The notes: generated from the letters alone by a model not told the origin. A stretch of 7,875 nucleotides of DNA from Clostridioides sp. (GCA_031272305.1 JAISUA010000260.1:1-7875); one strand, 5' to 3'; counted from the first letter of the stretch, positions 1-5,659 are shown. Translations and numbers: made by a program.

Positions 1-1
1 A

Positions 2-253
2 CTTGCAGGACACTACAAAGTGCCAGTACTATTGACACAAAGAGAAAATTTAAACAAAACAACAGAAAACGCACTAAAAAATTGGTCAGTATCAAAAGTA
101 ACAATCGCAGGTGAAGTAAATGCAGTAGCCAAAAAAGTAGAAGATGAACTAAAACAAAACGTTCTAAACTCAATGACAATAGAAAGACTTGGAGGATCAG
201 ACAGATACGAAACAGCAGTGAAGATAAGTCAAAAATATAGTTTATTGAAATAA
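2..253 (+). CDS. Cell wall binding repeat 2 surface protein, C-terminal fragment (5' end outside window)
   Basis: The reading frame is open from the window edge, so this is the last 83 codons of a longer gene; the GTG at position 20 is an internal valine, not a start. The translation matches the CW_binding_2 (PF04122) repeat: a VPVLLT strand, a helix with NKTTENAL, the strand VSKVTIAGEVNAV, then the hallmark ERLGGSDRYETAVKIS. In this family such repeats, usually three together, anchor secreted proteins non-covalently to the cell wall. The catalytic or adhesive part would lie upstream and cannot be seen. RLGGSDRYETA normally opens a new repeat, but here the protein stops about ten residues later (SQKYSLLK), so the last repeat is cut short. 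The stop codon lies inside a 26-bp direct repeat (229-280), which suggests the natural 3' end was lost or remodelled. A decayed gene fragment is an alternative. Family call is firm; whether it is a working gene is not. Confidence 0.8.
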   Translation, partial: LAGHYKVPVLLTQRENLNKTTENALKNWSVSKVTIAGEVNAVAKKVEDELKQNVLNSMTIERLGGSDRYETAVKISQKYSLLK

Positions 254-280
254 ATCAAAAATATAGAAAAATTAAACAAA
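229..280. repeat. 26-bp imperfect direct repeat spanning the stop codon of the surface-protein fragment
   Basis: The 12-mer TCAAAAATATAG occurs at 229-240 and again at 255-266, giving a 26-bp period; the rest of the second unit (267-280) is only loosely similar. The TAA stop of the CW_binding_2 gene (251-253) lies at the end of the first unit. It looks like a local tandem duplication that includes the end of the reading frame. Confidence 0.5.
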
Positions 281-291
281 TACACATAAAA

Positions 292-419
292 TAGAGTTAG
301 GAAATAAATATGTTGAAATAAAAATTAGGATATAAATATAATAAGGAAAAACAAAAAATTTAGGATATAAATATAATAAGTCAATACAAATAAAAATTAG
401 GATATAAATATAGTAAAGA
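292..419. repeat. AT-rich imperfect tandem repeat, about four copies
   Basis: The unit is roughly AAAATTAGGATATAAATATA followed by ATAAG. Clear copies lie at 321-345, 354-380 and 393-419, and a diverged copy at about 292-318. The TTAGGA core recurs at 297, 325, 360 and 397, so spacing is 28, 35 and 37 bp. No convincing reading frame crosses it. It fills the gap between the surface-protein stop and the terminator at 437-479. It carries no spacer structure and is not CRISPR-like. Confidence 0.7.
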
Positions 420-436
420 GATATAAATACAAATAA

Positions 437-479
437 AAAAAGAGGACATACACTAACAATAGTGTACATCCTCTTTTTT
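437..479. terminator. Bidirectional Rho-independent terminator between convergent genes
   Basis: The outer stem is AGAGGA (441-446) with TCCTCT (469-474); a two-base mismatch follows, then the inner stem TACACT (449-454) with AGTGTA (461-466) and the loop AACAAT. A-tracts at 435-440 and T-tracts at 475-479 extend the stem and give a U-tract on both strands. It can end the surface-protein transcript on the plus strand and the transporter transcript on the minus strand, whose stop codon is about 18 bp away. Confidence 0.85.
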
Positions 480-496
480 AACTTTATATATAAATT

Positions 497-1720
497 TTAC
501 AAGAAACCTTTCATTACTCCTGCTAACAATACAGAACCGATTGTTACAGTTACGAATCCTGCTACCAACATCATTGGAACATACTTGTTGTTTAAGTATT
601 CTTTTTCCATTTCGTTTTTAGCACTAAATTCAATTGATTCTAATACTAACATGTAGTTTAGAGGGAAACCTAATAGACAATTAAGTCCCATAATAAATGA
701 CAATCTCCAATCATATTTGAATGCAAATTTTCCTACTAATGAAGTTATTACAAATATACCTGCTATTCCACAGAAAATCATACCAGCTATAGGAGCTAAT
801 AGTTTTAAGATTTCTGTTGGACTAGAAGTAGCTATTGAAGCTAATGCTCCAACTATTACTAATATAAAAATCCAACCACTTGATACAGCTTTATTAGTTG
901 CTGATTTTGGCAACAATCTCAATTGAGTAAATATAATACCATAGATCAATGAGAATATAGATGTAGATATTGCATAGTTACCCATAAATTTAACGCATAT
1001 TTTATTTGATACTACTGCTAAACATCCAACTATAGCTAAACCTAATAAAATAGTATTTGCTGTCCAGTATTTTTCTGGGATAATTGTTGTAACTTCTGCT
1101 TCCTCTTCTTTTTTAACACTAATAGCAGCTTTTATTTCTTCTACACTATGTTCATCAAGATCTTTTCTCATCAATTTCTTGAATAGTGGTGGAATGATAA
1201 GGTAAGCTGGCAAAGATTGCAAAGTTAAAATCAAGATAGCCATTGTAGCTAGGTTTTCTTTACCTAGAGCTTTTGCTGCTCCTTGCATTTCTAATGCAGC
1301 AACAATTCCTCCACCAACTACAGGAGCTGATATTACAGCTTGATCCCATCCAAATATCATTGTTCCTATAGTACAACATCCAACTGCAACACCAACTAAA
1401 GCAACTAAACCTAAAGTCGCTATACGCCAATTTGACGTGATATCTTTGATATTCATAGTTGTTCCCATATTTACAACGATTATAACATTTGCGATAGAAA
1501 ACATTGGACCACTAATTCCAACTCTAGTAACGATATCTGGAGGGATTAGACCTATCCATGATGCTACCCCTAATAAAAGAACAAAAACCAATAACGATGG
1601 AATAAGTGCTTTTGTTTTTTGAGTAACAATATCTCCACAGCTTAGGAATAATAAAAGTATTGCAAATAGAATAACTGGATTTGTGCCATCAGCACTTAAG
1701 TAATTTAATATAACATTCAT
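497..1720 (-). CDS. GltS-like secondary transporter (sodium:solute symporter type), about 10 membrane segments
   Basis: This is an integral membrane protein of 407 residues, the usual length for the GltS/ESS type. Two hydrophobic halves of about five segments each are split by a charged cytoplasmic-type loop at residues 183-218 (KKLMRKDLDE... KKEEEAE). Each half has a glycine-rich re-entrant-like stretch: APVVGGGIVAALEMQGAAKALG near 132-153 and GLNCLLGFPLN at 345-355. The order of parts resembles the inverted-repeat plan of GltS (sodium:glutamate symporter), including an NMGTTMNIKDITSNWR stretch after the third segment. Overall identity to GltS looks low, so the substrate is open; an amino acid, dicarboxylate or N-acyl amino acid would fit the divergent M20D amidohydrolase. 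The start ATG is well placed behind AAAAAAGGAG about 7 nt upstream on the minus strand. The stop is TAA, followed by a terminator at 437-479. Membrane transporter is firm; the family is moderate. Confidence 0.8.
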   Translation of the reverse strand: MNVILNYLSADGTNPVILFAILLLFLSCGDIVTQKTKALIPSLLVFVLLLGVASWIGLIPPDIVTRVGISGPMFSIANVIIVVNMGTTMNIKDITSNWRIATLGLVALVGVAVGCCTIGTMIFGWDQAVISAPVVGGGIVAALEMQGAAKALGKENLATMAILILTLQSLPAYLIIPPLFKKLMRKDLDEHSVEEIKAAISVKKEEEAEVTTIIPEKYWTANTILLGLAIVGCLAVVSNKICVKFMGNYAISTSIFSLIYGIIFTQLRLLPKSATNKAVSSGWIFILVIVGALASIATSSPTEILKLLAPIAGMIFCGIAGIFVITSLVGKFAFKYDWRLSFIMGLNCLLGFPLNYMLVLESIEFSAKNEMEKEYLNNKYVPMMLVAGFVTVTIGSVLLAGVMKGFL

Positions 1721-1768
1721 AATCTGTCTCCTTTTTTATATTTTTGATAAATTATAATTACAAACATC

Positions 1769-1798
1769 ATTAATTTCATAATTCGAAATCAATGTCAC
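1769..1798 (-). promoter_or_regulatory. Candidate promoter of the transporter gene with ATTTCGAATT in the spacer
   Basis: On the minus strand, GTGACA (1798-1793, five of six consensus -35 bases) is followed after 18 nt by ATTAAT (1774-1769, four of six -10 bases). The spacer carries ATTTCGAATT (1789-1780), also found in the spacer of the amidohydrolase promoter. A start near 1762 would give a leader of about 40 nt with the Shine-Dalgarno site in it. An alternative -10 is the perfect TATAAT at 1756-1751, but its -35 would be poor. Confidence 0.45.
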
Positions 1799-1879
1799 TA
1801 CTCAAGTAAATATATCTCCCCCCTTTCAAATAAATAGATCCTTATAAATATATGATTCGTTAAAATGATTTTAAATACA

Positions 1880-1891
1880 AATGTGCACATT
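1880..1891. promoter_or_regulatory. Perfect 12-bp palindrome AATGTGCACATT
   Basis: AATGTGCACATT is a perfect palindrome in a very AT-rich background, about 160 bp upstream of the transporter start. Its GTGCAC centre is the most GC-rich spot in the surrounding 100 bp. It could be an operator for a dimeric regulator, but only one copy is seen and no regulator gene is in the window. Confidence 0.3.
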
Positions 1892-2170
1892 ATGTAATTT
1901 AAAAATACTTAAATTTACTTTAGTAATGAAAATTTTGTTCTTATACTAAAAAAATTGATGTTATTTTTTTACATATAGAATCTATTTCTGTAATTATAAC
2001 ACAATTCTATATTTTTATTTCATTTTCTATCTTCTAATATTTTTATATAAAATGATAAATTATGAAAAAAAAATAAAAACAAATTCTATTAATAACTAAT
2101 TTCGCGATTATTTTTAAAAAAATCCAATTAAATCGCAAAAATATTGTTATTTTATAAATTTTAATTAATT

Positions 2171-2193
2171 TTTTTGTACTGTAAGTACAAAAA
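2171..2193. promoter_or_regulatory. Perfect 10+10-bp inverted repeat with GTA centre, candidate operator
   Basis: The left arm TTTTTGTACT (2171-2180) and the right arm AGTACAAAAA (2184-2193) are exact reverse complements around GTA. It lies near the middle of the divergent intergenic region, about 190 bp upstream of the amidohydrolase -35 box. The GTACT/AGTAC core fits a dimeric repressor site. A short T-tract follows (2194-2198), so a weak plus-strand terminator is a second reading, but the stem has only four G-C pairs. Confidence 0.45.
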
Positions 2194-2240
2194 TTTTTGT
2201 AGATTTATACAATTTTACTCCTTGATAATTGTCACTAATG

Positions 2241-2283
2241 GTATAAATTTAAATTAAAAATCTATAAAAATTTATATTTATAC
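2241..2283. repeat. AT-rich 15-bp imperfect inverted repeat
   Basis: GTATAAATTTAAATT (2241-2255) and AATTTATATTTATAC (2269-2283) pair at 14 of 15 positions around a 13-nt loop. Apart from the terminal G-C pair it is all A-T, so it may arise partly by chance in this composition. It sits about 95 bp upstream of the amidohydrolase -35 box and could be a protein site or cruciform. Confidence 0.4.
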
Positions 2284-2378
2284 TCTAATTATTCATTCAA
2301 TTTCTGATATTTAAAGGACTATTATTATAAATTTATAAGTTTTATATTATAATAAAAATTATTATTTAAAAAATATTC

Positions 2379-2406
2379 TTGACAATATTTCGAATTGATA
2401 TATAAT
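2379..2406 (+). promoter_or_regulatory. Strong sigma-A-type promoter for the amidohydrolase
   Basis: A perfect TTGACA -35 box (2379-2384) is followed after 16 nt by a perfect TATAAT -10 box (2401-2406). The spacer holds ATTTCGAATT (2387-2396), the same element found in the spacer of the divergent transporter promoter. Transcription would begin near 2413 and give a leader of about 370 nt before the ATG at 2785, with the four 28-bp repeats inside it. No intrinsic terminator was recognised between this promoter and the gene. Confidence 0.7.
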
Positions 2407-2559
2407 AATAACAATATATGCTTTTGGTAGACATTATATACGTAATGAATAAATTATATATAATATTGATTTTTCTAATAATTTACAATATTTATTTTTT
2501 ATATATTATAAAAATTTGTAATTTAAGATTTTTGAGAATAAGTTGTAATATTTAATTTT

Positions 2560-2671
2560 ATAACAAATATAATGTTTTAGTAAATTTCATAACAAATATA
2601 ATGTTTACTACATTTCATAATAAATATAATGTTTACTACATTTTATGACGAATATAATGTTTTAGTACATC
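2560..2671 (+). repeat. Four-copy 27-29-bp direct repeat upstream of the amidohydrolase
   Basis: Units lie at 2560-2588, 2589-2616, 2617-2644 and 2645-2671. Each starts with ATAACAAATATAATGTTT or a close variant and ends with ACTACATTTC or AGTAAATTTC. The outer copies carry TTTTAGTA and the inner two TTTACTACA, so the array has an ordered structure. It ends about 110 bp before the start codon, inside the predicted transcript leader. It could be repeated binding sites, a leader RNA element or an inert minisatellite. Confidence 0.8.
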
Positions 2672-2784
2672 TTAATGTTTGAAATATAAAAAAGCATTAA
2701 AGACATTAGAAATTAATAAATATTGATTTAAAAGTTTATTGAAATTCTAATAAAAATTATTTTTTAGAAAGAAGGGGTTTTATT

Positions 2785-3960
2785 ATGGAAATTAAAAAAC
2801 TTATAGAAAAGTACGAAGGGGAAATGATTGCTTGCCGTCAAGATCTTCATATGCATCCAGAACTTTCGTTTGAAGAATTTGAAACAACAGAAAAGATAAT
2901 AGCTGTATTAAAAGATTTAGGTATCGAATATAGAAAAACAGAACCAACTGGAGTTATTGCAGATATAAAAGGTGGATCTGATGGACCTATAGTAGCGTTG
3001 AGAGCAGATATGGATGCTCTTTCAGTTAACGAGCTAAACGAAAATTTATCTTACAAATCTAAAAATGAAGGAAAAATGCATGCATGTGGCCATGATTCTC
3101 ATGTTTCAATGTTACTTTGTGCAGCAAAAGTATTAAACGATATAAAAGATACTCTAAAAGGAACTGTTAGACTTATATTCCAACCTGCTGAAGAAACTGC
3201 TGGAGGAGCTAAAGCTCAAGTTGAACAAGGAGCTATGGAAAATGTAGACAATATTTTTGGAATGCATATTTGGTCAAACATACCTACAGGAAAAATTTCT
3301 TGTTTAGTAGGGTCTAGTTTTGCTGCTGCAGATTTCTTTACTGTAGATTTTAAGGGAAAAGGTGGACATGGTTCTATGCCTCAACAATGTATAGATACTG
3401 CAGTGATGGCATCTTCTTTTGTTATGAATGTTCAAAGTATAGTATCAAGAGAAATAAGTCCTTTGAAATCAGCTGTTGTAACTATTGGTAAAATGGAAGT
3501 TGGCTCAAGATTCAACGTAATAGCTGAGAATGCAAAACTTGAAGGAACTTCTAGAACTTTTGAATATGAAACAAGAGATAAAGTTGAAGATTCTATAAGA
3601 AAATTCGCTCAATATACTGCGACAATGTATGGTGGAAAAGCAAATGTAGATTATACTCGTGCAACTCCTCCAGTAATCAATGATAAAGAAAGTGCTTTGC
3701 TTGCTCAAAAAATCATCAAAGAAAGTTTCGGTGAAGATAGCTTAATATTTGAAGAACCAACAACAGGTGGAGAAGATTTTAGCTATTTCTTAGAAAAATC
3801 TAAAAATGGTGGAGCATTTGCACTTGTAGGTTGTGGAAATCCAGAAAAACAAACTAATGCAGCACACCACAATGGAAAATTTAACGTCGATGACGATGCA
3901 TTGAAATACGGTGTAGAATTATACGTAAAATATGCAAAAGAATATTTAGATAAACAATAA
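2785..3960 (+). CDS. M20D-family amidohydrolase (hippurate / N-acyl amino acid hydrolase type)
   Basis: This 391-residue protein has the full-length M20D two-domain fold. The catalytic domain is split around a lid domain at about residues 185-295. Visible motifs are LHMHPELSFEE (21-31), ALRADMDAL (71-79), HACGHDSH (99-106), FQPAEE (132-137), GMHIW (159-163), GGHGSMP (193-199), TTGGEDFSYF (326-335) and AHHNGKF (360-366). By family knowledge, Cys101, His103, Glu137, His161 and His362 bind the metals and Glu136 is the general base; all are present, so it should be active. These cytosolic metalloenzymes cut amide bonds of N-acyl or N-acetyl amino acids, hippurate-like compounds or small peptides; the substrate cannot be read from the sequence. 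The start follows GAAGGGG with good spacing. It is divergent from the GltS-like transporter and seems to share a promoter element with it. The next gene is 91 bp downstream with no clear terminator between, so cotranscription is possible. Confidence 0.93.
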   Translation: MEIKKLIEKYEGEMIACRQDLHMHPELSFEEFETTEKIIAVLKDLGIEYRKTEPTGVIADIKGGSDGPIVALRADMDALSVNELNENLSYKSKNEGKMHACGHDSHVSMLLCAAKVLNDIKDTLKGTVRLIFQPAEETAGGAKAQVEQGAMENVDNIFGMHIWSNIPTGKISCLVGSSFAAADFFTVDFKGKGGHGSMPQQCIDTAVMASSFVMNVQSIVSREISPLKSAVVTIGKMEVGSRFNVIAENAKLEGTSRTFEYETRDKVEDSIRKFAQYTATMYGGKANVDYTRATPPVINDKESALLAQKIIKESFGEDSLIFEEPTTGGEDFSYFLEKSKNGGAFALVGCGNPEKQTNAAHHNGKFNVDDDALKYGVELYVKYAKEYLDKQ

Positions 3961-4051
3961 AAAGTTTTCACACAAAAATAATGACACTGTCGAATAGAAT
4001 CCTTTTTTATGGACACCATAATAACAAATACTTTTAAGGAGGTTTTTTATT

Positions 4052-4417
4052 ATGCATTATGAACATCATCATGAAAACAGGAGCCATAATGTTTTGAGAT
4101 GGTTTGGAAGATTTATTATGGTGGCTATAATTTTAGCTATCACATCATTTTTCACACCAGGATTTAGTATAGTAGGAATGTGGTCATTCTTGATCGCAGC
4201 TGTCGTTATTTCAGCACTTGATTATTTTGTGGAATCATTTATGGGAGTAGATGCATCTCCTTTTGGAAAAGGTTTGAAAGGATTTGTAATAGCAGCCATT
4301 ATAATATATTTAGCACAGTTTTTAGTACCTAATATGTATGTATCGTTTTGGGGAGCTATCTTAGCGGCTATAGTAATAGGAATATTGGATATAATATTCC
4401 CATCAAGAGTAATGTAG
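4052..4417 (+). CDS. PF04020-type small membrane protein ('phage holin family', 4 membrane segments)
   Basis: This 121-residue protein has four predicted membrane helices at about 17-35, 41-60, 75-93 and 98-116. The sequence FFTPGFSIVGMWSFLIAAVVISALDYF in the first half is echoed by FLVPNMYVSFWGAILAAIVIGILDIIFP in the second, the internal repeat typical of PF04020 (mycobacterial-type 4-TMS holin superfamily). ASPFGKGLKGF (68-78) is a segment common in clostridial members. Despite the holin name, most chromosomal members have no proven lysis role, and no endolysin or phage gene lies nearby. The N-terminus MHYEHHHENRSHN has five histidines in twelve residues, which is unusual and may bind metal. 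The start is certain: a perfect AAGGAGG lies 9 nt upstream. It may be read through from the amidohydrolase gene; a possible -10 box TAGAAT at 3995-4000 lacks a good -35 box. The terminator at 4567-4645 lies 150 bp downstream. Confidence 0.85.
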   Translation: MHYEHHHENRSHNVLRWFGRFIMVAIILAITSFFTPGFSIVGMWSFLIAAVVISALDYFVESFMGVDASPFGKGLKGFVIAAIIIYLAQFLVPNMYVSFWGAILAAIVIGILDIIFPSRVM

Positions 4418-4566
4418 AAAATTTTCTTCAAGATTAAATTAATTAAAATAGTAGATGAAATTATTTTCAAATTCGGTAGATGATTCAACACTATATCACT
4501 ATATGTGAACGAAAGTTTCGAATCGAATATTCTAAAAAAGAATCAGCATTAAATTAAAATTAATTA

Positions 4567-4645
4567 GAAAAAGGATTGAGATAAATCGATATACTAATAA
4601 TCTAAAAATTTTAGATTATATATTGATAAGCTCAATCCTTTTTTC
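4567..4645. terminator. Large Rho-independent terminator downstream of the PF04020 gene
   Basis: The outer stem GAAAAAGGATTGAG (4567-4580) pairs with CTCAATCC plus a T-run (4631-4644). An inner perfect stem, ATAATCTAAAA with the complementary ATTTTAGATTAT around 4597-4619, makes a long two-part hairpin. T-rich sequence follows on the plus strand, and the A-run on the left makes it usable on the minus strand too. The 4418-4566 stretch before it holds only short direct and inverted repeats, for example CGAAAGTTTCG at 4510-4520; I see no gene there. Confidence 0.85.
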
Positions 4646-4714
4646 TTTGATAAATTTTTTTGAAGGAATTTAAACTTATAACATAGAAAAGAAATGATAT
4701 AAAAAAATTTTGTT

Positions 4715-4742
4715 TTGTTAATATGATAAGACTTGATACAAT
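4715..4742 (+). promoter_or_regulatory. Candidate promoter of the DUF4825 lipoprotein gene
   Basis: TTGTTA (4715-4720) is followed after 16 nt by TACAAT (4737-4742), which is preceded by TG at 4734-4735, an extended -10. The inverted pair TGATAA (4724-4729) and TTATCA (4743-4748) brackets the -10 box and might be an operator. A competing choice is TTGATA (4733-4738) with TATTAA (4755-4760). Transcription from either would start 50-70 nt before the ATG at 4818. Confidence 0.45.
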
Positions 4743-4817
4743 TTATCACAAAAATATTAATGATATCGAAATTACAATATTAAAAAATTTAGTTAATTAG
4801 TGTTTAGGGGGGTTTAT

Positions 4818-5501
4818 ATGAATTTTAAAAAGATAAAATCTGTTTTATTGGTAAGTGTCGTTTGTTTTTCAATTGTTGTGACTGGTTGCAATAAGAATTC
4901 AGATTCAGCAAATTCTCAAAGAAATTCTAAATCGAAAGAAGCAAGTAATGAGGATTTGTTATCGAATACTACATTTGAAATAAATGTTTCTAAGTTATTA
5001 GAAAACAAGAATTCTTTAATAGGAGATAATACTTCATCTATAAATATTGCTTCTAATCTTCCTATAAATGCAAACTATAATTATGAAGGTATTGAATTGA
5101 AAACAAAAGAAAAACCATATGAGTTAATTATTATTTTTAAAGAATTAAGCGAAAATAAATGATCTATAGTACTTGTAGATAAAACAGGAAAGAAAATATC
5201 AGAAGAATTAAAAATGTCATCAGATGATGCTTTTATAAAAAGTTCAATGATTGCTTTTGCACTTATGAAAAATGTGGACGAAGTAACTATGAATTTTCCA
5301 TTTGACAAAGATTCAGAGGCTAAGGTTGGTTCTATTGAGTTGAATAAAGATGGAAAAACAGCTTACGCAACATGCACAAGAAAAGATTTACTTGATGCAT
5401 TCAAGGATATTTATGGAGATAATTTCAAAGAAATAGTTAAAGATGAAAAATCTCTTGATAAATTTTTGAAAGTAGATTTGATGTCGCAAATAGAAAAATA
5501 A
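4818..5501 (+). pseudogene. DUF4825 lipoprotein gene interrupted by one in-frame TGA
   Basis: The ATG at 4818 follows a strong AGGGGGG site; a GTG at 4800 is in frame but lies before that site. Residues 1-24 are a lipoprotein signal peptide: basic MNFKKIK, a hydrophobic stretch, then VVTGC with Cys24 as the lipidation site, followed by a Ser/Asn/Lys-rich linker to about 50. From about 55 the sequence fits DUF4825 (PF16107): NSLIGDNTSSINIASNLP, then ELKTKEKPYELIIIF, then AFALMKNVDEVTMNFP. A TGA at 5160-5162 stops it after 114 residues, but the same frame continues at once with SIVLVDKTGKKI and the rest of the domain, ending at TAA 5499-5501, for 227 codons in all. One base change (TGG to TGA is the simplest) explains it. 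Tryptophan elsewhere in the window is TGG, so recoding is unlikely. The short product would lose half the domain. Function of DUF4825 is unknown. A sequencing error or phase-variable allele cannot be excluded. Confidence 0.85.
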
Positions 5502-5580
5502 ATTTTTGAAAGTAGATTTGATGTTGCAAATAGAAAAATAAATTTTTGAAAGTAGATTTGATGTTATAAATAGAAAAATA
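5461..5580 (+). repeat. Three-copy 40-bp tandem repeat overlapping the 3' end of the lipoprotein gene
   Basis: Three exact-length units lie at 5461-5500, 5501-5540 and 5541-5580. Copy 2 differs from copy 1 by one base (C5485 to T5525), and copy 3 differs from copy 2 by two adjacent bases (5566-5567). Copy 1 encodes the lipoprotein C-terminus (KFLKVDLMSQIEK); the TAA stop straddles the boundary with copy 2. Since 40 is not a multiple of 3, the later copies are out of frame and non-coding. The graded divergence suggests stepwise duplication of the gene end. Confidence 0.95.
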
Positions 5581-5589
5581 ATTTTAATG

Positions 5590-5632
5590 AAAAAGTTGAT
5601 GAATATTCTTGTAAAGTTCATCAACTTTTTTT
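5590..5632 (+). terminator. Rho-independent terminator after the lipoprotein gene
   Basis: AAAAAGTTGATGAA (5590-5603) pairs perfectly with TTCATCAACTTTTT (5617-5630) around a 13-nt loop, and two further Ts follow. It stands directly after the 40-bp repeats. The A-run on the left allows use on the minus strand as well. Confidence 0.9.
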
Positions 5633-5659
5633 ATTAAATAGGCAAAAAATAGACAAAAT

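Larger units (their letters stand above)
1721..2784. other. Long AT-rich divergent intergenic region with regulatory elements
   Basis: This 1,064-bp stretch separates the divergent transporter and amidohydrolase genes. It has no reading frame with a ribosome binding site and family-like protein. It holds two facing promoters, palindromes at 1880-1891 and 2171-2193, a long AT-rich inverted repeat at 2241-2283, and four 28-bp direct repeats at 2560-2671; these are listed separately. From 1900 to 2380 the sequence is almost pure A and T with only scattered G or C. A weak inverted pair, GCGATT at 2104-2109 and AATCGC at 2131-2136, also stands out because it is locally GC-rich. The length is unusual for a compact genome. 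It could be a large control region or the remains of a lost gene; no remnant was recognisable. Confidence 0.7.

Noticed and set aside
272..469. Minus-strand 65-residue hydrophobic frame across the AT-rich repeats
   Set aside because: It is a repetitive Tyr/Ile/Phe translation of the tandem repeat and runs through the terminator; no ribosome binding site.
2418..2555. A 45-codon plus-strand frame starting just after the amidohydrolase promoter
   Set aside because: There is no ribosome binding site, the start would be almost leaderless, and the Ile/Leu/Tyr-rich product is what AT-rich random sequence gives.
3783..4019. Minus-strand frame overlapping the end of the amidohydrolase gene
   Set aside because: It is antisense to a clear gene, has no ribosome binding site and resembles no family.
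4007..4021. Hairpin TTATGG-ACA-CCATAA as terminator of the amidohydrolase gene
   Set aside because: The stem is only 6 bp with a 3-nt loop and no T-tract follows, so it does not qualify as a terminator.
4222..4491. Minus-strand frame overlapping the PF04020 gene
   Set aside because: It is antisense to a well-supported gene with a perfect ribosome binding site, and its protein looks like a translation shadow.
4741..4750. DnaA-box-like TTATCACA in an AT-rich region
   Set aside because: It is one base short of the TTATNCACA consensus, stands alone, and no replication gene is nearby.
5160..5162. TGA recoded as tryptophan or selenocysteine
   Set aside because: Tryptophan is TGG in the other genes, there is no selenoprotein-like context or clear SECIS hairpin right after the codon, and DUF4825 proteins are not known selenoproteins.
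5214..5501. Separate 95-residue gene starting at ATG 5214
   Set aside because: It is in the same frame as the lipoprotein and completes its DUF4825 domain; the ribosome binding site is weak and the product would have no signal peptide. It is the downstream half of the interrupted gene.
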